From the NCBI GenBank assembly GCA_019083985.1, contig JAHRCV010000002.1, positions 1 through 64,000 of the forward strand: DNA of 64,000 bases, given 5' to 3'. A program made the position numbers and the translations under genes. The notes under the pieces were generated by a model, which saw nothing but the letters and a program-made list of their open reading frames with translations, made no database searches and was not told where the DNA came from. Shown one piece after another: positions 43,238 through 51,920 of the stretch (positions within the stretch are counted from its first letter, which is position 1; each line of letters opens with the position of its first letter). The stretch is from Rhizobiales bacterium TNE-4 (GTDB lineage Bacteria > Pseudomonadota > Alphaproteobacteria > Rhizobiales > Beijerinckiaceae).

Positions 43238-44379
43238 ATTGGAAGTCGATTCTGAAAGCATCGGCATTTGCCGGTGTCATGGCGATGGGCACACACGCTC
43301 ACGCACAGATCACGCTGAATGTCGCCACCGCAGGCGACCAGAACATGGTCGATTACATCAAGGATTATCTCGGCCCCATGTTCGAAAAAGCCAATCCCGG
43401 CGTCAAAGTCGTTGCAGTTGGCACAGGCCCGGGCGATTCCGGCTCGCAGAAAATCTTCGAAAAATTATCGGCGCAGCAATCGGGTTCCGCGCCAAGCGAT
43501 TTCGATGTCATCGTGGTCCACCAAAAAATGGCGGGCCAGCTGGCGCAGGACAAATTGCTCCTGCCCTATCGCAGCAAGATCGATACCGGCAAACTCGTCA
43601 GCCGCGATTCCGCTGAGAACGCTCTGGGCGCGAATGTCTCAGGCTTCGTGATGCCGATGTTCCATTCGCAAACGGCGATCGCCTACAACCCCGCGCTCGT
43701 CAAGGATGTGCCGAATTCCTATGCCGAACTGGCCGAATGGGTGAAGAAGAACCCGAAAAAATTTGGCTATAACGGCATTAAGGGCGGCATGTCCGGCGTC
43801 GCTTTCGTCACCGGCTGGGTTTACGCTTTTGGCGGCGACGGCGATAAATTGATGAAGGGTCCCTACGACGCGGCCACCAAGGCGGCATGGGACAAATCGC
43901 TCGCTGACCTCAAAGCATTCAATGCCAATGTCGTGATCACGCCCGGCAATGCCGGCACGCTCGACATGTTGAACCGCGGCGAAATCGCCATGGGCCCGGT
44001 CTGGGTCGACATGTTCTATACGTGGATGAATGAAGGCAAATTGCCGCCGAACATGAAGTTGAAGCTTGTGGCGCCCGGCATGCCCGGCCAGCCGATGTAT
44101 TACGCCGTGCCCGCCAAGAGCGCGCAGCAGCAGATGGCAGAAAAATTCATCGCGATGGCAACAAGCCCAGACGTGCAGGCCGAAGGCATCGTCAAGCGCT
44201 TCAACTGGTATCCCGGCATTGATGCGCAATATCTGCAGGGCAAACTCGCGCCCGCCGATTGGCAGAAGCTTTTTGCGGATATCACGCCGGCGGATTTGTC
44301 GCAGAAGGGCAAGCCCTTCCCGATTGCGCCTTACTTCAACGACATTCTCGAAGGCTACGAGAAGAAGGTGGCGAACTGA
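43234..44379 (+). CDS. ABC importer substrate-binding protein (family 1, polyamine/iron-like)
   Basis: 381 residues with a signal peptide of about 25 residues ending HAHAQ, then a periplasmic binding fold (ITLNVATAGDQNMVDYIKDYLGP starts the first lobe). It has YNPALVKDVPNSYAELAEW, a hinge region and EIAMGPVWVDMFYTW. It belongs to the large group of solute-binding proteins for polyamines, ferric iron, thiamine and similar molecules; the ligand cannot be named. The two iron-binding adjacent tyrosines of FbpA are not evident, which makes iron less likely. Confidence 0.85.
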   Translation: MNWKSILKASAFAGVMAMGTHAHAQITLNVATAGDQNMVDYIKDYLGPMFEKANPGVKVVAVGTGPGDSGSQKIFEKLSAQQSGSAPSDFDVIVVHQKMAGQLAQDKLLLPYRSKIDTGKLVSRDSAENALGANVSGFVMPMFHSQTAIAYNPALVKDVPNSYAELAEWVKKNPKKFGYNGIKGGMSGVAFVTGWVYAFGGDGDKLMKGPYDAATKAAWDKSLADLKAFNANVVITPGNAGTLDMLNRGEIAMGPVWVDMFYTWMNEGKLPPNMKLKLVAPGMPGQPMYYAVPAKSAQQQMAEKFIAMATSPDVQAEGIVKRFNWYPGIDAQYLQGKLAPADWQKLFADITPADLSQKGKPFPIAPYFNDILEGYEKKVAN

Positions 44380-44389
44380 TTGTAGGATC

Positions 44390-44412
44390 GGGCGGAGCCA
44401 CGCGCTCCGCCC
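44390..44412 (+). terminator. Intra-operon hairpin after the binding-protein gene
   Basis: GGGCGGAGC, a 5-base loop, then GCTCCGCCC followed by TTT: a perfect 9-base GC-rich stem between the binding-protein stop (44379) and the permease start (44420). It probably causes partial termination or protects the 3' end of the upstream message, so the binding protein is made in excess over the permeases. Confidence 0.7.
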
Positions 44413-44419
44413 TTTCATC

Positions 44420-45253
44420 ATGACACGCTTATCCTACAAATACGGACTGATCCTTGTTGCACCAGCGCTTGCGTTGGTTTGCGCCCTGTTCGTATTGCCG
44501 TTCGGCCTGTCTTTTCTTTCAGCCCTGACGGATAAGCAGGGGCAATTCACCATCGCCAATTTCGTGCGGGCTGGTGAACTTTATTCAACCGACATCATGT
44601 TTACGATCGCCATCGTCGTGGCATCGACCGGGTTGATCGCCCTCGTCTCCATCATCATTGCGGGAACGATCGTCCTCTCGGAAACACGCTGGCTTGTGGC
44701 TGCACTCGCCGCGCTCTATCGCTGGCCGCTCTTCATTCCCTTCATCGTTGCCGCACAATGCATGCGCACGTTTCTGGCCAAGAACGGGCTGATGAACAAT
44801 AGTTTCATTGCCTTGGGCCTTGCCGATCCGATGACGACATCGAGCTATCTCGATTGGCGCGGGATCATCATCACCTTTGTCTGGAAACAGGCCCCATTCG
44901 TGACGCTTCTGCTGGCCGGTGCGATGGCGTCGCTTGATCGTTCGACGATCGAGGCGGGCCGCAATCTCGGCGCATCCAAACCACGCATCCTGATCGAGCT
45001 TGTACTGCCGCAGGTGAAGCCAACATTGATTGTCGGGCTTGTGCTCTCATTCGTCACGATGATGTCAGTGCTGTCCGTGCCGATGATGGTGGCGGGATCG
45101 CAGCCGACCATGCTGACTGTCGACATGGCGTTTCGGATCAATTCCTATGGCGATTACGGCACCGCCAATGCGCTTGGTGTCATTTCCTATCTGATTTGCG
45201 GCGCGGCGGCGTGGCTCTATCTGCGGCACCAGACGCGCGAGGCGCCCAAATGA
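44420..45253 (+). CDS. ABC importer permease 1
   Basis: 277 residues, about six membrane helices. It has the cytoplasmic EAA-type loop IEAGRNLGASKPRILIELVLPQVKPTL that docks onto the ATPase. The start at 44420 lies 7 bases after the hairpin, with only a weak ribosome-binding site; a longer frame from 44066 overlaps the binding-protein gene and is not real. It pairs with the next permease, overlapping it by 4 bases (ATGA). Confidence 0.9.
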   Translation: MTRLSYKYGLILVAPALALVCALFVLPFGLSFLSALTDKQGQFTIANFVRAGELYSTDIMFTIAIVVASTGLIALVSIIIAGTIVLSETRWLVAALAALYRWPLFIPFIVAAQCMRTFLAKNGLMNNSFIALGLADPMTTSSYLDWRGIIITFVWKQAPFVTLLLAGAMASLDRSTIEAGRNLGASKPRILIELVLPQVKPTLIVGLVLSFVTMMSVLSVPMMVAGSQPTMLTVDMAFRINSYGDYGTANALGVISYLICGAAAWLYLRHQTREAPK

Positions 45254-46065
45254 GCCTGCGCCATCCTTGGTTGAGCACCCTTTTCAAAGCCGCCCTGATC
45301 GGGCTGTTTGCCTTCGCCATTTTGGGCCCGCTCGCCAATCTCGTTTTATGGTCGGTTGCGGAACGTTGGTATACGCCGTTCAAACTGCCAGTCGTCTACG
45401 GCACGCGGTTTTGGGAGATCGTCTTCCGGCCGACGGGCGATGCAATGCGCTCGCTCATGACGAGCGTTTGGATCGCGCTTCTGACGGTTGCGGTCGCCCT
45501 CGCCCTGTCAATCCCGGCAGGCTATGCGCTAGCCCGGCTGAGATTGCCTTGGCGCATGTTGATCATGATCGCCTTCCTCTTGCCGCAAGCATTCCCCTCG
45601 GTCGCGATTTATATCAACGTCGCCCGCATCTTTTACGGCCTCGGCCTTAATGGCACCGTCGCCGGCGTCGTGCTTGTCCATGCCGCCCATGGCCTCGTCT
45701 ATTCGGTCTGGATTGCAGCCGCAGCCTTCGCGGCCGTCGACCGCGATCTCGAATGGGCTGCCCGCAATATGGGCGCCTCACCACTGAAGACGTTCTGGAC
45801 CGTGACCCTCCCCCTCGCGCTGCCCGGCCTCATCGCCAGCGCGATCTTCGTTTTCCTCGAATCCCTTGATGAATTCACAGGCACTTTTTTCGTCGGCGTT
45901 CCGCAAGTGACAACGCTGCCGCTCCTGCTTTACAACGCATCCATGGGTGGCAATTACCAGATCGCGTCGATTACGGCGCTGATTCTGCTGGTCCCTTCGG
46001 TGCTGTTCATGCTGGTAATTGAACGGTTTCTGAGGGCGGATGTGCTGGCCAAGGTTGGAAGTTGA
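45250..46065 (+). CDS. ABC importer permease 2
   Basis: 271 residues with six membrane helices and the EAA loop EWAARNMGASPLKTFWTVTLPLALPGL. Together with the upstream permease it forms the heterodimeric channel of the first importer. The start at 45250 (MSLRHPW) is set by the 4-base overlap. It ends only a few bases before the second ATPase gene, with no terminator, so the two transporters are transcribed together. Confidence 0.9.
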   Translation: MSLRHPWLSTLFKAALIGLFAFAILGPLANLVLWSVAERWYTPFKLPVVYGTRFWEIVFRPTGDAMRSLMTSVWIALLTVAVALALSIPAGYALARLRLPWRMLIMIAFLLPQAFPSVAIYINVARIFYGLGLNGTVAGVVLVHAAHGLVYSVWIAAAAFAAVDRDLEWAARNMGASPLKTFWTVTLPLALPGLIASAIFVFLESLDEFTGTFFVGVPQVTTLPLLLYNASMGGNYQIASITALILLVPSVLFMLVIERFLRADVLAKVGS

Positions 46066-46079
46066 TTGGGTCATCAGCA

Positions 46080-47090
46080 ATGAAACAGCGGGCCGATATT
46101 GCCCTCGACCATGTCTCCAAGAGTTTCGCCGCTTCCAATGCGGTCGATGATGTCAGCTTTCGCGTTGAGGATGGCACCTTCCTCGTTCTGCTTGGTCCAT
46201 CCGGGTGCGGCAAATCGACGACCTTGCGCATGATTGCCGGGCTTGAGCCCGTCACATCCGGCCGTATCCTGATCGGCGGACGCGACGTCACGCATGAGCC
46301 CTCCGCCAAACGCGGCATCGCCATGGTGTTTCAGAATTACGCGCTCTTTCCGCATATGAGTGTGCGCGACAACATTTTGTTCGGCTTATCTGTCCGCAAG
46401 GTGCCGCAGGCCGAACAAAAGAAGCGGCTCGAACGCGCCGTCGACCTCCTCGCGCTCGGGCCTTATCTCGCACGCAAGCCGGGTCAACTCTCCGGCGGCC
46501 AGCAGCAGCGTGTGGCGCTCGGCCGCGCTATCGTTGCCGAGGCCCCCGTCTGCCTCATGGATGAGCCACTTTCCAATCTCGATGCCAAATTGCGCGCCGA
46601 AATGCGGCGTGAGATCCGCGCGCTGCAACGCCGCTTAGGCATCACCATGATCTATGTCACGCATGATCAGATCGAAGCCATGACCATGGCTGATCATATC
46701 GTGTTGATGAAGGACGGCCGGATTGAGCAGGAAGGGACGCCTGAGGATTTGTATCGCCGCCCAGCGACGACCTTTGCCGCCTCCTTCATCGGCACCCCAC
46801 CCATGAATGTGCTGCCGCTGAACGTCCTTAGGCCCGGCGCTGAGGACTGCCTCGCTGGGATCAGGCCAGAAAACTTAGCGATCGATGGTGCTGGCGTCTC
46901 CGCACGCATTGTCAGTGCGGAATATCTGGGTGCCGATACGCTGGTAGAAGCCGATCTCGCAGGACATACCGTGCTCGTTCGTGTCGCCGGTCAATTCGCC
47001 CTTGGCACGGGAGACGAGATCAGGCTCCGCGCCGATACCGATCATATTCACCGGTTCGACCGCGCCAGCGGTCGTCGCATCGCCTCATGA
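46080..47090 (+). CDS. ABC importer ATPase, UgpC/MalK-like
   Basis: 336 residues. IALDHVSKSFAASNAVDDV at the N-terminus, Walker A GPSGCGKST, Q-loop MVFQNYALFPHMSV, signature LSGGQQQRVALGRAI, Walker B VCLMDEPLSNLD, switch His in MIYVTHDQIEAMTMAD. The C-terminal TOBE-like domain has AGIRPENLAIDG. A TTG at 46062 that overlaps the permease stop is an alternative start. It is the family energising sugar and glycerol-3-phosphate importers, matching the Ugp-like genes that follow. Confidence 0.9.
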   Translation: MKQRADIALDHVSKSFAASNAVDDVSFRVEDGTFLVLLGPSGCGKSTTLRMIAGLEPVTSGRILIGGRDVTHEPSAKRGIAMVFQNYALFPHMSVRDNILFGLSVRKVPQAEQKKRLERAVDLLALGPYLARKPGQLSGGQQQRVALGRAIVAEAPVCLMDEPLSNLDAKLRAEMRREIRALQRRLGITMIYVTHDQIEAMTMADHIVLMKDGRIEQEGTPEDLYRRPATTFAASFIGTPPMNVLPLNVLRPGAEDCLAGIRPENLAIDGAGVSARIVSAEYLGADTLVEADLAGHTVLVRVAGQFALGTGDEIRLRADTDHIHRFDRASGRRIAS

Positions 47091-47117
47091 AACGGGAAGT
47101 TTAAAAGGGAGAGAACC

Positions 47118-48428
47118 ATGACACAGGACTTCACCCCGCATCGCCGCCAGGTTTTGGGTGGCCTTGGCGCCCTCGCCGCTGGTACCGCGCTTGGCACGCC
47201 GGCTTTGGCGCAAGGCGCGTCGGAAATCTCGTTCTTCTATCCAGTCGCCGTCGGTGGCCCGATCACGAAACTGATCGACGGCTTCGCCGAAGGCTTCCAA
47301 AAAGATAATCCCGGCCTGGCCGTGAAGCCGATCTATGCCGGCTCCTATCAGGATACGATCGTCAAAGCGCTGACAGCGCATAAGAGCGGCACACCGCCTG
47401 TAACCTCTGTGCTGCTGTCGACTGACATGTTCACGCTGATCGACGAAGAAGCCATCGTGCCGTTCGATGATTTCATCAAGACCGATGACGACAAAGCGTG
47501 GCTGAAGAGCTTCTACCCCGCGTTCATGGAAAACAGCCAGACGGGCGGCAAGACGTGGGGCATCCCGTTCCAACGGTCGACCATCGTGCTGTATTGGAAC
47601 AAGGAAGCCTTCAAGGAGGCAGGCCTCGATCCTGAAAAACCGCCGCAGACTTGGGACGAGATGACGGCTTTTGCACAAAAGCTCACCAAGCGCGATGCCA
47701 ATGGCAATGTGACGCAATGGGGCGTGCAGATCCCGTCCTCAGGTTTCCCCTATTGGTTGTTCCAAGGCCTGACGACGCCAGCCGGCGCCGTGCTGATGAA
47801 TCCAGCCGGCACGGAAGTCTATTTCGACAAGCCGGAAGTCACGACTGCGCTGCAATACTGGATTGATCTTGCGACCAAACACAAAGTCCATCCCCCCGGC
47901 ATCGTCGAATGGGGTACGACGCCGAAGGATTTCTTCGAGCGCAAAGTCGCGATGATCTGGACGACCACGGGCAACCTCACCAATGTCCGCAACAACGCCA
48001 AATTCCCCTTCGGTGTCGCCATGCTGCCGGCGCAGAAGCGTCGCGGAAGCCCGACGGGTGGTGGGAATTTCTACATCTTCAAGAAGGCCAAACGCGCCGA
48101 GCAGGAAGCCGCATTCAAATTCATCAAATGGATCACGACGGCAGAGCGCGCAGCGCAATGGGGCATCGATACGGGCTATGTCGCGGTGCGCCCGGATTCG
48201 TGGGATACGCCGGCGATGAAGAAATACGTCGCGGACTTCCCGCAAGCTGCCGTGGCGCGTGACCAATTGCCGGTATCGGTGGCTGAATTGTCGACCCATG
48301 ACAATCAGCGCGTGACGAAAGCACTGAACGACGCCCTTCAGGCGGCGTTGACCGGCACAAAACCGGCAGCAACTGCGCTGAAGGATGCGCAGACTGAAGC
48401 CACCCGCATTCTCAAAGATTACAAATAA
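47118..48428 (+). CDS. ABC importer substrate-binding protein, UgpB-like
   Basis: 436 residues. The N-terminus has a twin-arginine-like signal (HRRQVLGGLGALAAG) ending ALAQ at about 34, so it is probably exported folded by Tat. The mature part resembles UgpB, the glycerol-3-phosphate/glycerophosphodiester binding protein: YAGSYQDTIVKALTAHKSG, YWNKEAFKEAGLDPEKPPQTWDEM, GGGNFYIFKKAK, TGYVAVRPDSW. A sugar ligand is also possible. GGGAG lies 6 bases before the ATG. A GC-rich hairpin follows the gene. Confidence 0.85.
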   Translation: MTQDFTPHRRQVLGGLGALAAGTALGTPALAQGASEISFFYPVAVGGPITKLIDGFAEGFQKDNPGLAVKPIYAGSYQDTIVKALTAHKSGTPPVTSVLLSTDMFTLIDEEAIVPFDDFIKTDDDKAWLKSFYPAFMENSQTGGKTWGIPFQRSTIVLYWNKEAFKEAGLDPEKPPQTWDEMTAFAQKLTKRDANGNVTQWGVQIPSSGFPYWLFQGLTTPAGAVLMNPAGTEVYFDKPEVTTALQYWIDLATKHKVHPPGIVEWGTTPKDFFERKVAMIWTTTGNLTNVRNNAKFPFGVAMLPAQKRRGSPTGGGNFYIFKKAKRAEQEAAFKFIKWITTAERAAQWGIDTGYVAVRPDSWDTPAMKKYVADFPQAAVARDQLPVSVAELSTHDNQRVTKALNDALQAALTGTKPAATALKDAQTEATRILKDYK

Positions 48429-48437
48429 GCGAGACCC

Positions 48438-48461
48438 GGGGTCGCCTGCCAAGGCGGCCCC
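48438..48461 (+). terminator. Intra-operon hairpin after the Ugp-like binding-protein gene
   Basis: GGGGTCGCC, loop TGCCAA, then GGCGGCCCC: a 9-base stem with one T-G pair, followed by GCTTT. It lies between the binding-protein stop (48428) and the permease start (48473), the same place as the hairpin in the first importer, and should again favour the binding protein. Confidence 0.68.
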
Positions 48462-48472
48462 GCTTTGATCCG

Positions 48473-49348
48473 ATGAAACGCTTTTCCCTCGCAATCCAAG
48501 GCTGGCTTCTCATTCTACCGGCCCTCAGCGTGCTGATGGTGTTCACCCATTGGCCAGCGCTTGCGACGTTCATCGACAGTTTCTATTCGACTCCCAAAGG
48601 TCGCCGCCCCTCCCGTTTCGTCGGCCTCAGCAATTACGAACAGATGCTGAGCGACCCCGTCTTTTGGAAGGCGGCGATCAATAATCTCATTTTCGTGGCT
48701 GGAACCGTGCCGCTGTCGATCGCATTGGCGCTCATCATGGCGCTTTGGGTGAACGACAAGCTCAAAGGCCGCACCGCGCTGCGCATGGCGTTTTTTACGC
48801 CGACCATTCTACCCATGATCGCGGTTGCTAATATCTGGCTATTCTTCTTCACGCCGCAATATGGCTTGCTCGAGCAGATCACAGGCCTTTTTGGCGCACC
48901 GAGCTGGCCATGGTTAGGGTCTGATAAGACCGCACTCTTCTGCGTGATTATTGTTGCCGTCTGGAAAGAAGCCGGCTTTTTCATGATTTTCTATTTGGCG
49001 GCCCTGCAGCAGATTTCGCCAACGTTGGGCGAAGCGGCTTCGCTCGAAGGCGCATCACGTTGGACGTTTTTCCGCCGCGTACAATGGCCGCTTCTTATGC
49101 CCACAACCCTGTTCATCCTTATCAACGCGATGATCAACGGCTTCAGGCTGGTCGATCATGTCTTCGTCCTCACCCATGGTGGACCGGACAATTCATCGAC
49201 ACTGCTCTTGTATTACATCTACGAGGTCGGCTTCAAATATTGGGACACCGCTTATGCGGCCACGCTGACAACAGTTCTGCTGGCAACGCTCGCGCTGATC
49301 GCCGCCATCCAATATGGCATCCTCGAACGCCGCGTGCATTACAGGTAA
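48473..49348 (+). CDS. ABC importer permease, UgpA-like
   Basis: 291 residues, six membrane helices, sugar-importer (MalF/UgpA) type. N-terminal IQGWLLILPALSVLMVF, FVGLSNYEQMLSDPVFWKA, and the EAA loop EAASLEGASRWTFFRRVQWPLL, then the UgpA-typical FRLVDHVFVLTHGGPDNSS. Begins 12 bases after the hairpin. Partner of the next permease, 3 bases downstream. Confidence 0.92.
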   Translation: MKRFSLAIQGWLLILPALSVLMVFTHWPALATFIDSFYSTPKGRRPSRFVGLSNYEQMLSDPVFWKAAINNLIFVAGTVPLSIALALIMALWVNDKLKGRTALRMAFFTPTILPMIAVANIWLFFFTPQYGLLEQITGLFGAPSWPWLGSDKTALFCVIIVAVWKEAGFFMIFYLAALQQISPTLGEAASLEGASRWTFFRRVQWPLLMPTTLFILINAMINGFRLVDHVFVLTHGGPDNSSTLLLYYIYEVGFKYWDTAYAATLTTVLLATLALIAAIQYGILERRVHYR

Positions 49349-49351
49349 GCC

Positions 49352-50185
49352 ATGGAGCGTCAGGACCCCTATCAGCCGCACGGTTTGGCGCTCACGCTTG
49401 AGACGATTGGCGCGTGGCTTCTGGCACTCATTTGGATTTTGCCGCTCGCCTATGCCGTGTGGACAGCCTTCCACCCGCCCGAGTTTTCGACGCGTTTTGT
49501 GCTCGATGCGCCATTAACGCTCGACAATTTCCGGCGCGCCCTCGATGCTGCGCCCTTTGCCCGCTATGCGCTCAACACGTTCCTGCTGGTGACCACCATT
49601 CTTGCTGGCCAGCTAATTCTGTGCACGCTCGCGGCCTATGGCTTCGCGCGCTATGATTTCCCCGGTAGCGGCCTTCTCTTTGCGCTCGTATTGGCACAAT
49701 TGATGATCATGCCGGATGTGCTTATCGTCGAAAATTACCGCACCATGTCGCGTCTGGGTCTTGTCGACACGATCCCAGCGATGGCCCTGCCCTATATGGC
49801 GTCAGCCTTCGGCATTTTCTTGTTACGCCAGACATTCAAGACGGTACCGGTAGAACTCGACGATGCCGCCCGCGTGGAAGGCGCAAGCGCACTTCAGATT
49901 CTTTGGCGTATTTATATCCCTCTCGCAAAGCCGGTTTATCTCGCTTATGCGCTCGTCTCGGTCTCGCATCATTGGAACAATTTTCTCTGGCCGCTGATCA
50001 TCACCAATTCGGTCGAGGCGCGCCCCTTGACGGTCGGCCTGCAGATCTTTGCCTCAACCGATCAAGGCATCGACTGGTCGATCATCTGCGCCGCCACCTT
50101 GTTGAGCGCAGCACCGCTTATCATCGGCTTTCTGCTTTTCCAGCGCCAATTCGTACAAAGCTTCATGCGCGCAGGCATCAGGTGA
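49352..50185 (+). CDS. ABC importer permease, UgpE-like
   Basis: 277 residues, six membrane helices, MalG/UgpE type. It has AYAVWTAFHPPEF, FAPRYDF-like AYGFARYDFPG, the EAA loop ELDDAARVEGASALQILWRIYIPLAKP, and SHHWNNFLWPLIITNS. Completes the second importer. Only 4 bases separate it from the hydrolase gene, so the enzyme is made together with the transporter. Confidence 0.92.
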   Translation: MERQDPYQPHGLALTLETIGAWLLALIWILPLAYAVWTAFHPPEFSTRFVLDAPLTLDNFRRALDAAPFARYALNTFLLVTTILAGQLILCTLAAYGFARYDFPGSGLLFALVLAQLMIMPDVLIVENYRTMSRLGLVDTIPAMALPYMASAFGIFLLRQTFKTVPVELDDAARVEGASALQILWRIYIPLAKPVYLAYALVSVSHHWNNFLWPLIITNSVEARPLTVGLQIFASTDQGIDWSIICAATLLSAAPLIIGFLLFQRQFVQSFMRAGIR

Positions 50186-50189
50186 TCTT

Positions 50190-51026
50190 ATGAAGATACT
50201 GACATGGAACATCCAATGGGGCCTCGGCATGGATCACATCTGTGATCTCAAGCGCGTGACGGACTATGCGCGCGCCACTGGTGCCGATGTCATCTGCTTG
50301 CAGGAAGTGGCCGATGGTTATGACGATCTTGAAGGCTCGCAGGGTGAAAACCAATTTGCAGTGATCGCCGCCTTGATGCCCGACTTTGCCGCCTTTGAAG
50401 GCGTCGCCGTTGACGTACCAAATCCGAAAGGCGGGCGGAAGCGCTTCGGCAATATGCTGCTGTCACGCCTGCCGGTTGGCCGTGTCATGCGCCATCTCTT
50501 GCCATGGGGCGGCGACGAGACACCGAATATGCCGCGCGTTGTCGTCGACGCCGTTATTGCCGCACCCTTCGGCCCAATTCATGTCATGACGACGCATCTC
50601 GAATATTCGTCCGCCTTATTGCGTGCGTATGAGGTCGAGGGCCTGCGGACGATCCATCGCCTGGCTTCTGAGCGCGTTACTCGCCCCTCTCTCAAGACCT
50701 ATGGGCCTTTCATTCCGGTGCCGGAGACGGCGTCCGCCCTCTTGATGGGCGATTTCAACATGAAGCCCGAGGATCCTCTCAAAGCTCTGATCGAGGCACC
50801 GTTCGGAGATGGTATTCCTGCGTTACAGGACGCATGGCATCTTCTGAAGGGCGACACGCCGCATCCACCCTCGTTCTGCATTCATGATCAGCGCTATGGC
50901 GAACCGCATTGCTGCGATTTCATGTTTGTGAGCGCCGATCTCGCGCCGCGCCTTCGCGCCATCGCCTATGACACGGAAACACAGATTTCCGACCATCAAC
51001 CGATCTTGCTGACATTGGCAGATTGA
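50190..51026 (+). CDS. Endonuclease/exonuclease/phosphatase-family hydrolase
   Basis: 278 residues of the DNase I/sphingomyelinase-like fold. Metal and catalytic motifs are complete: TWNIQWG (Asn), CLQEV (Glu), TTHLEY (His), MGDFNMKP (Asp-Asn), CCDFMFV (Asp) and ISDHQPI (Asp-His). No signal peptide, so it is cytoplasmic. In this fold the substrate can be a nucleic acid, an inositol phosphate or another phosphodiester. Its place as the last gene of a Ugp-like import operon suggests that it cleaves an imported phosphodiester, such as a glycerophosphodiester, rather than DNA. Confidence 0.87.
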   Translation: MKILTWNIQWGLGMDHICDLKRVTDYARATGADVICLQEVADGYDDLEGSQGENQFAVIAALMPDFAAFEGVAVDVPNPKGGRKRFGNMLLSRLPVGRVMRHLLPWGGDETPNMPRVVVDAVIAAPFGPIHVMTTHLEYSSALLRAYEVEGLRTIHRLASERVTRPSLKTYGPFIPVPETASALLMGDFNMKPEDPLKALIEAPFGDGIPALQDAWHLLKGDTPHPPSFCIHDQRYGEPHCCDFMFVSADLAPRLRAIAYDTETQISDHQPILLTLAD

Positions 51027-51044
51027 AGGGGCAGCTTAACGCTC

Positions 51045-51317
51045 TCAGCGCGAGCAGGTCGTTACACCTATCAGACGGTAGAGACCGCACGTGCCGGCGA
51101 GTGAGCTCACAAGCGGCACGATGCCAAGCCAGCCGATCCAATTCCACCCCGTTTGCGGCGCCCAGAAGGGCAGCGCGAACCCGATCATCGCGAGACCAAG
51201 ATAGAACCGCAGCAGACGATCAAGCGCACCAATATTGCGAACCACGGCAAGCCCCCCATAGGCCGAGGCAATGCCCTCGGATGCCGTGGCTATAGCGGCG
51301 ATTCCCATCGGCCCCAT
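51045..51317 (-). CDS. DUF2892-type small membrane protein
   Basis: 90 residues. It has the family pattern VVRNIGALDRLLRFYLGLAMIGF, a second hydrophobic helix (WIGWLGIVPLVSSLAGTCGLY) and a C-terminal Cys (TTCSR), as in the membrane part of YgaP. Function of the family is not established; YgaP itself carries an additional rhodanese domain, absent here. Two ATGs (51317 and 51308) are possible. It is convergent with the hydrolase gene and precedes nothing obviously related. Confidence 0.75.
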   Translation of the reverse strand: MGPMGIAAIATASEGIASAYGGLAVVRNIGALDRLLRFYLGLAMIGFALPFWAPQTGWNWIGWLGIVPLVSSLAGTCGLYRLIGVTTCSR

Positions 51318-51350
51318 TGATCGAGCGCAAAGTGCCCCTGATTAAGCCCT

Positions 51351-51920
51351 TCAACCTTGGAGGGATTGGATGGCAATCCGGTAGACCGTGACAGCAGGAT
51401 CGCACCGGAGCGGCATCGGAGCCTCGCCGGGGCTGCAGAGCACCGCATCGCCATCGGCGATCGTTTCATTGGCAACCGTCGCGCCCCCGCCGCGGATCAG
51501 CACGAGAAGGATGCACGGTCCGGAATCCAGCATCATAGCCCCGCCCGACACACGCTCAACAACGGCTTGGTACACACCACGCCGTGTCATCACGTTGAGA
51601 TCGAGAATGGGACCCGCCGTAAGCCGCGACTTGACGGCCACATCGCCGGGAAAGGCCAAGGGCGCGGAGTCGAGGGTGAGGTGATGCACGCCCATCCCGG
51701 CAATCTCGAGCGTCATCCCTGCCCCTTCAAGCAGCGTCAGCGAGCGGTCGATGCCCGAAAAAAGCGAGAACGGCCCATCCGAAGCAACGCGCGCCATCGA
51801 CACACGCCAGTCGAAATCATCCATGCTGGCGCCGGGCGGCGAGACAATAATCTCCGTCGTCTCCCCGCCACCATTTTTCCAAGCCATGGTCCGAAAATCG
51901 GCAGCGCGCAGAACTTTCAT
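51351..51920 (-). CDS. hutD: HutD-family protein
   Basis: 189 residues, a cupin-like HutD protein: FRTMAWKNGGGETTEI at the N-terminus, FDWRVSMARVASDGPFSLF, GIDRSLTLLEGAGM, and FPGDVAV. HutD is found with histidine utilisation genes; it is thought to limit or tune the hut system, possibly by binding an intermediate, and is not a pathway enzyme. Its ATG at 51920 shares a base with the hutU stop. Last gene of the hutI-H-G-U-D operon. Confidence 0.92.
   Translation of the reverse strand: MKVLRAADFRTMAWKNGGGETTEIIVSPPGASMDDFDWRVSMARVASDGPFSLFSGIDRSLTLLEGAGMTLEIAGMGVHHLTLDSAPLAFPGDVAVKSRLTAGPILDLNVMTRRGVYQAVVERVSGGAMMLDSGPCILLVLIRGGGATVANETIADGDAVLCSPGEAPMPLRCDPAVTVYRIAIQSLQG

Noticed and set aside
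43639-44421. A 260-codon open frame antisense to the first importer binding protein.
   Set aside because: The plus-strand gene has a signal peptide and binding-protein fold; the antisense product is His/Arg-rich without motifs.
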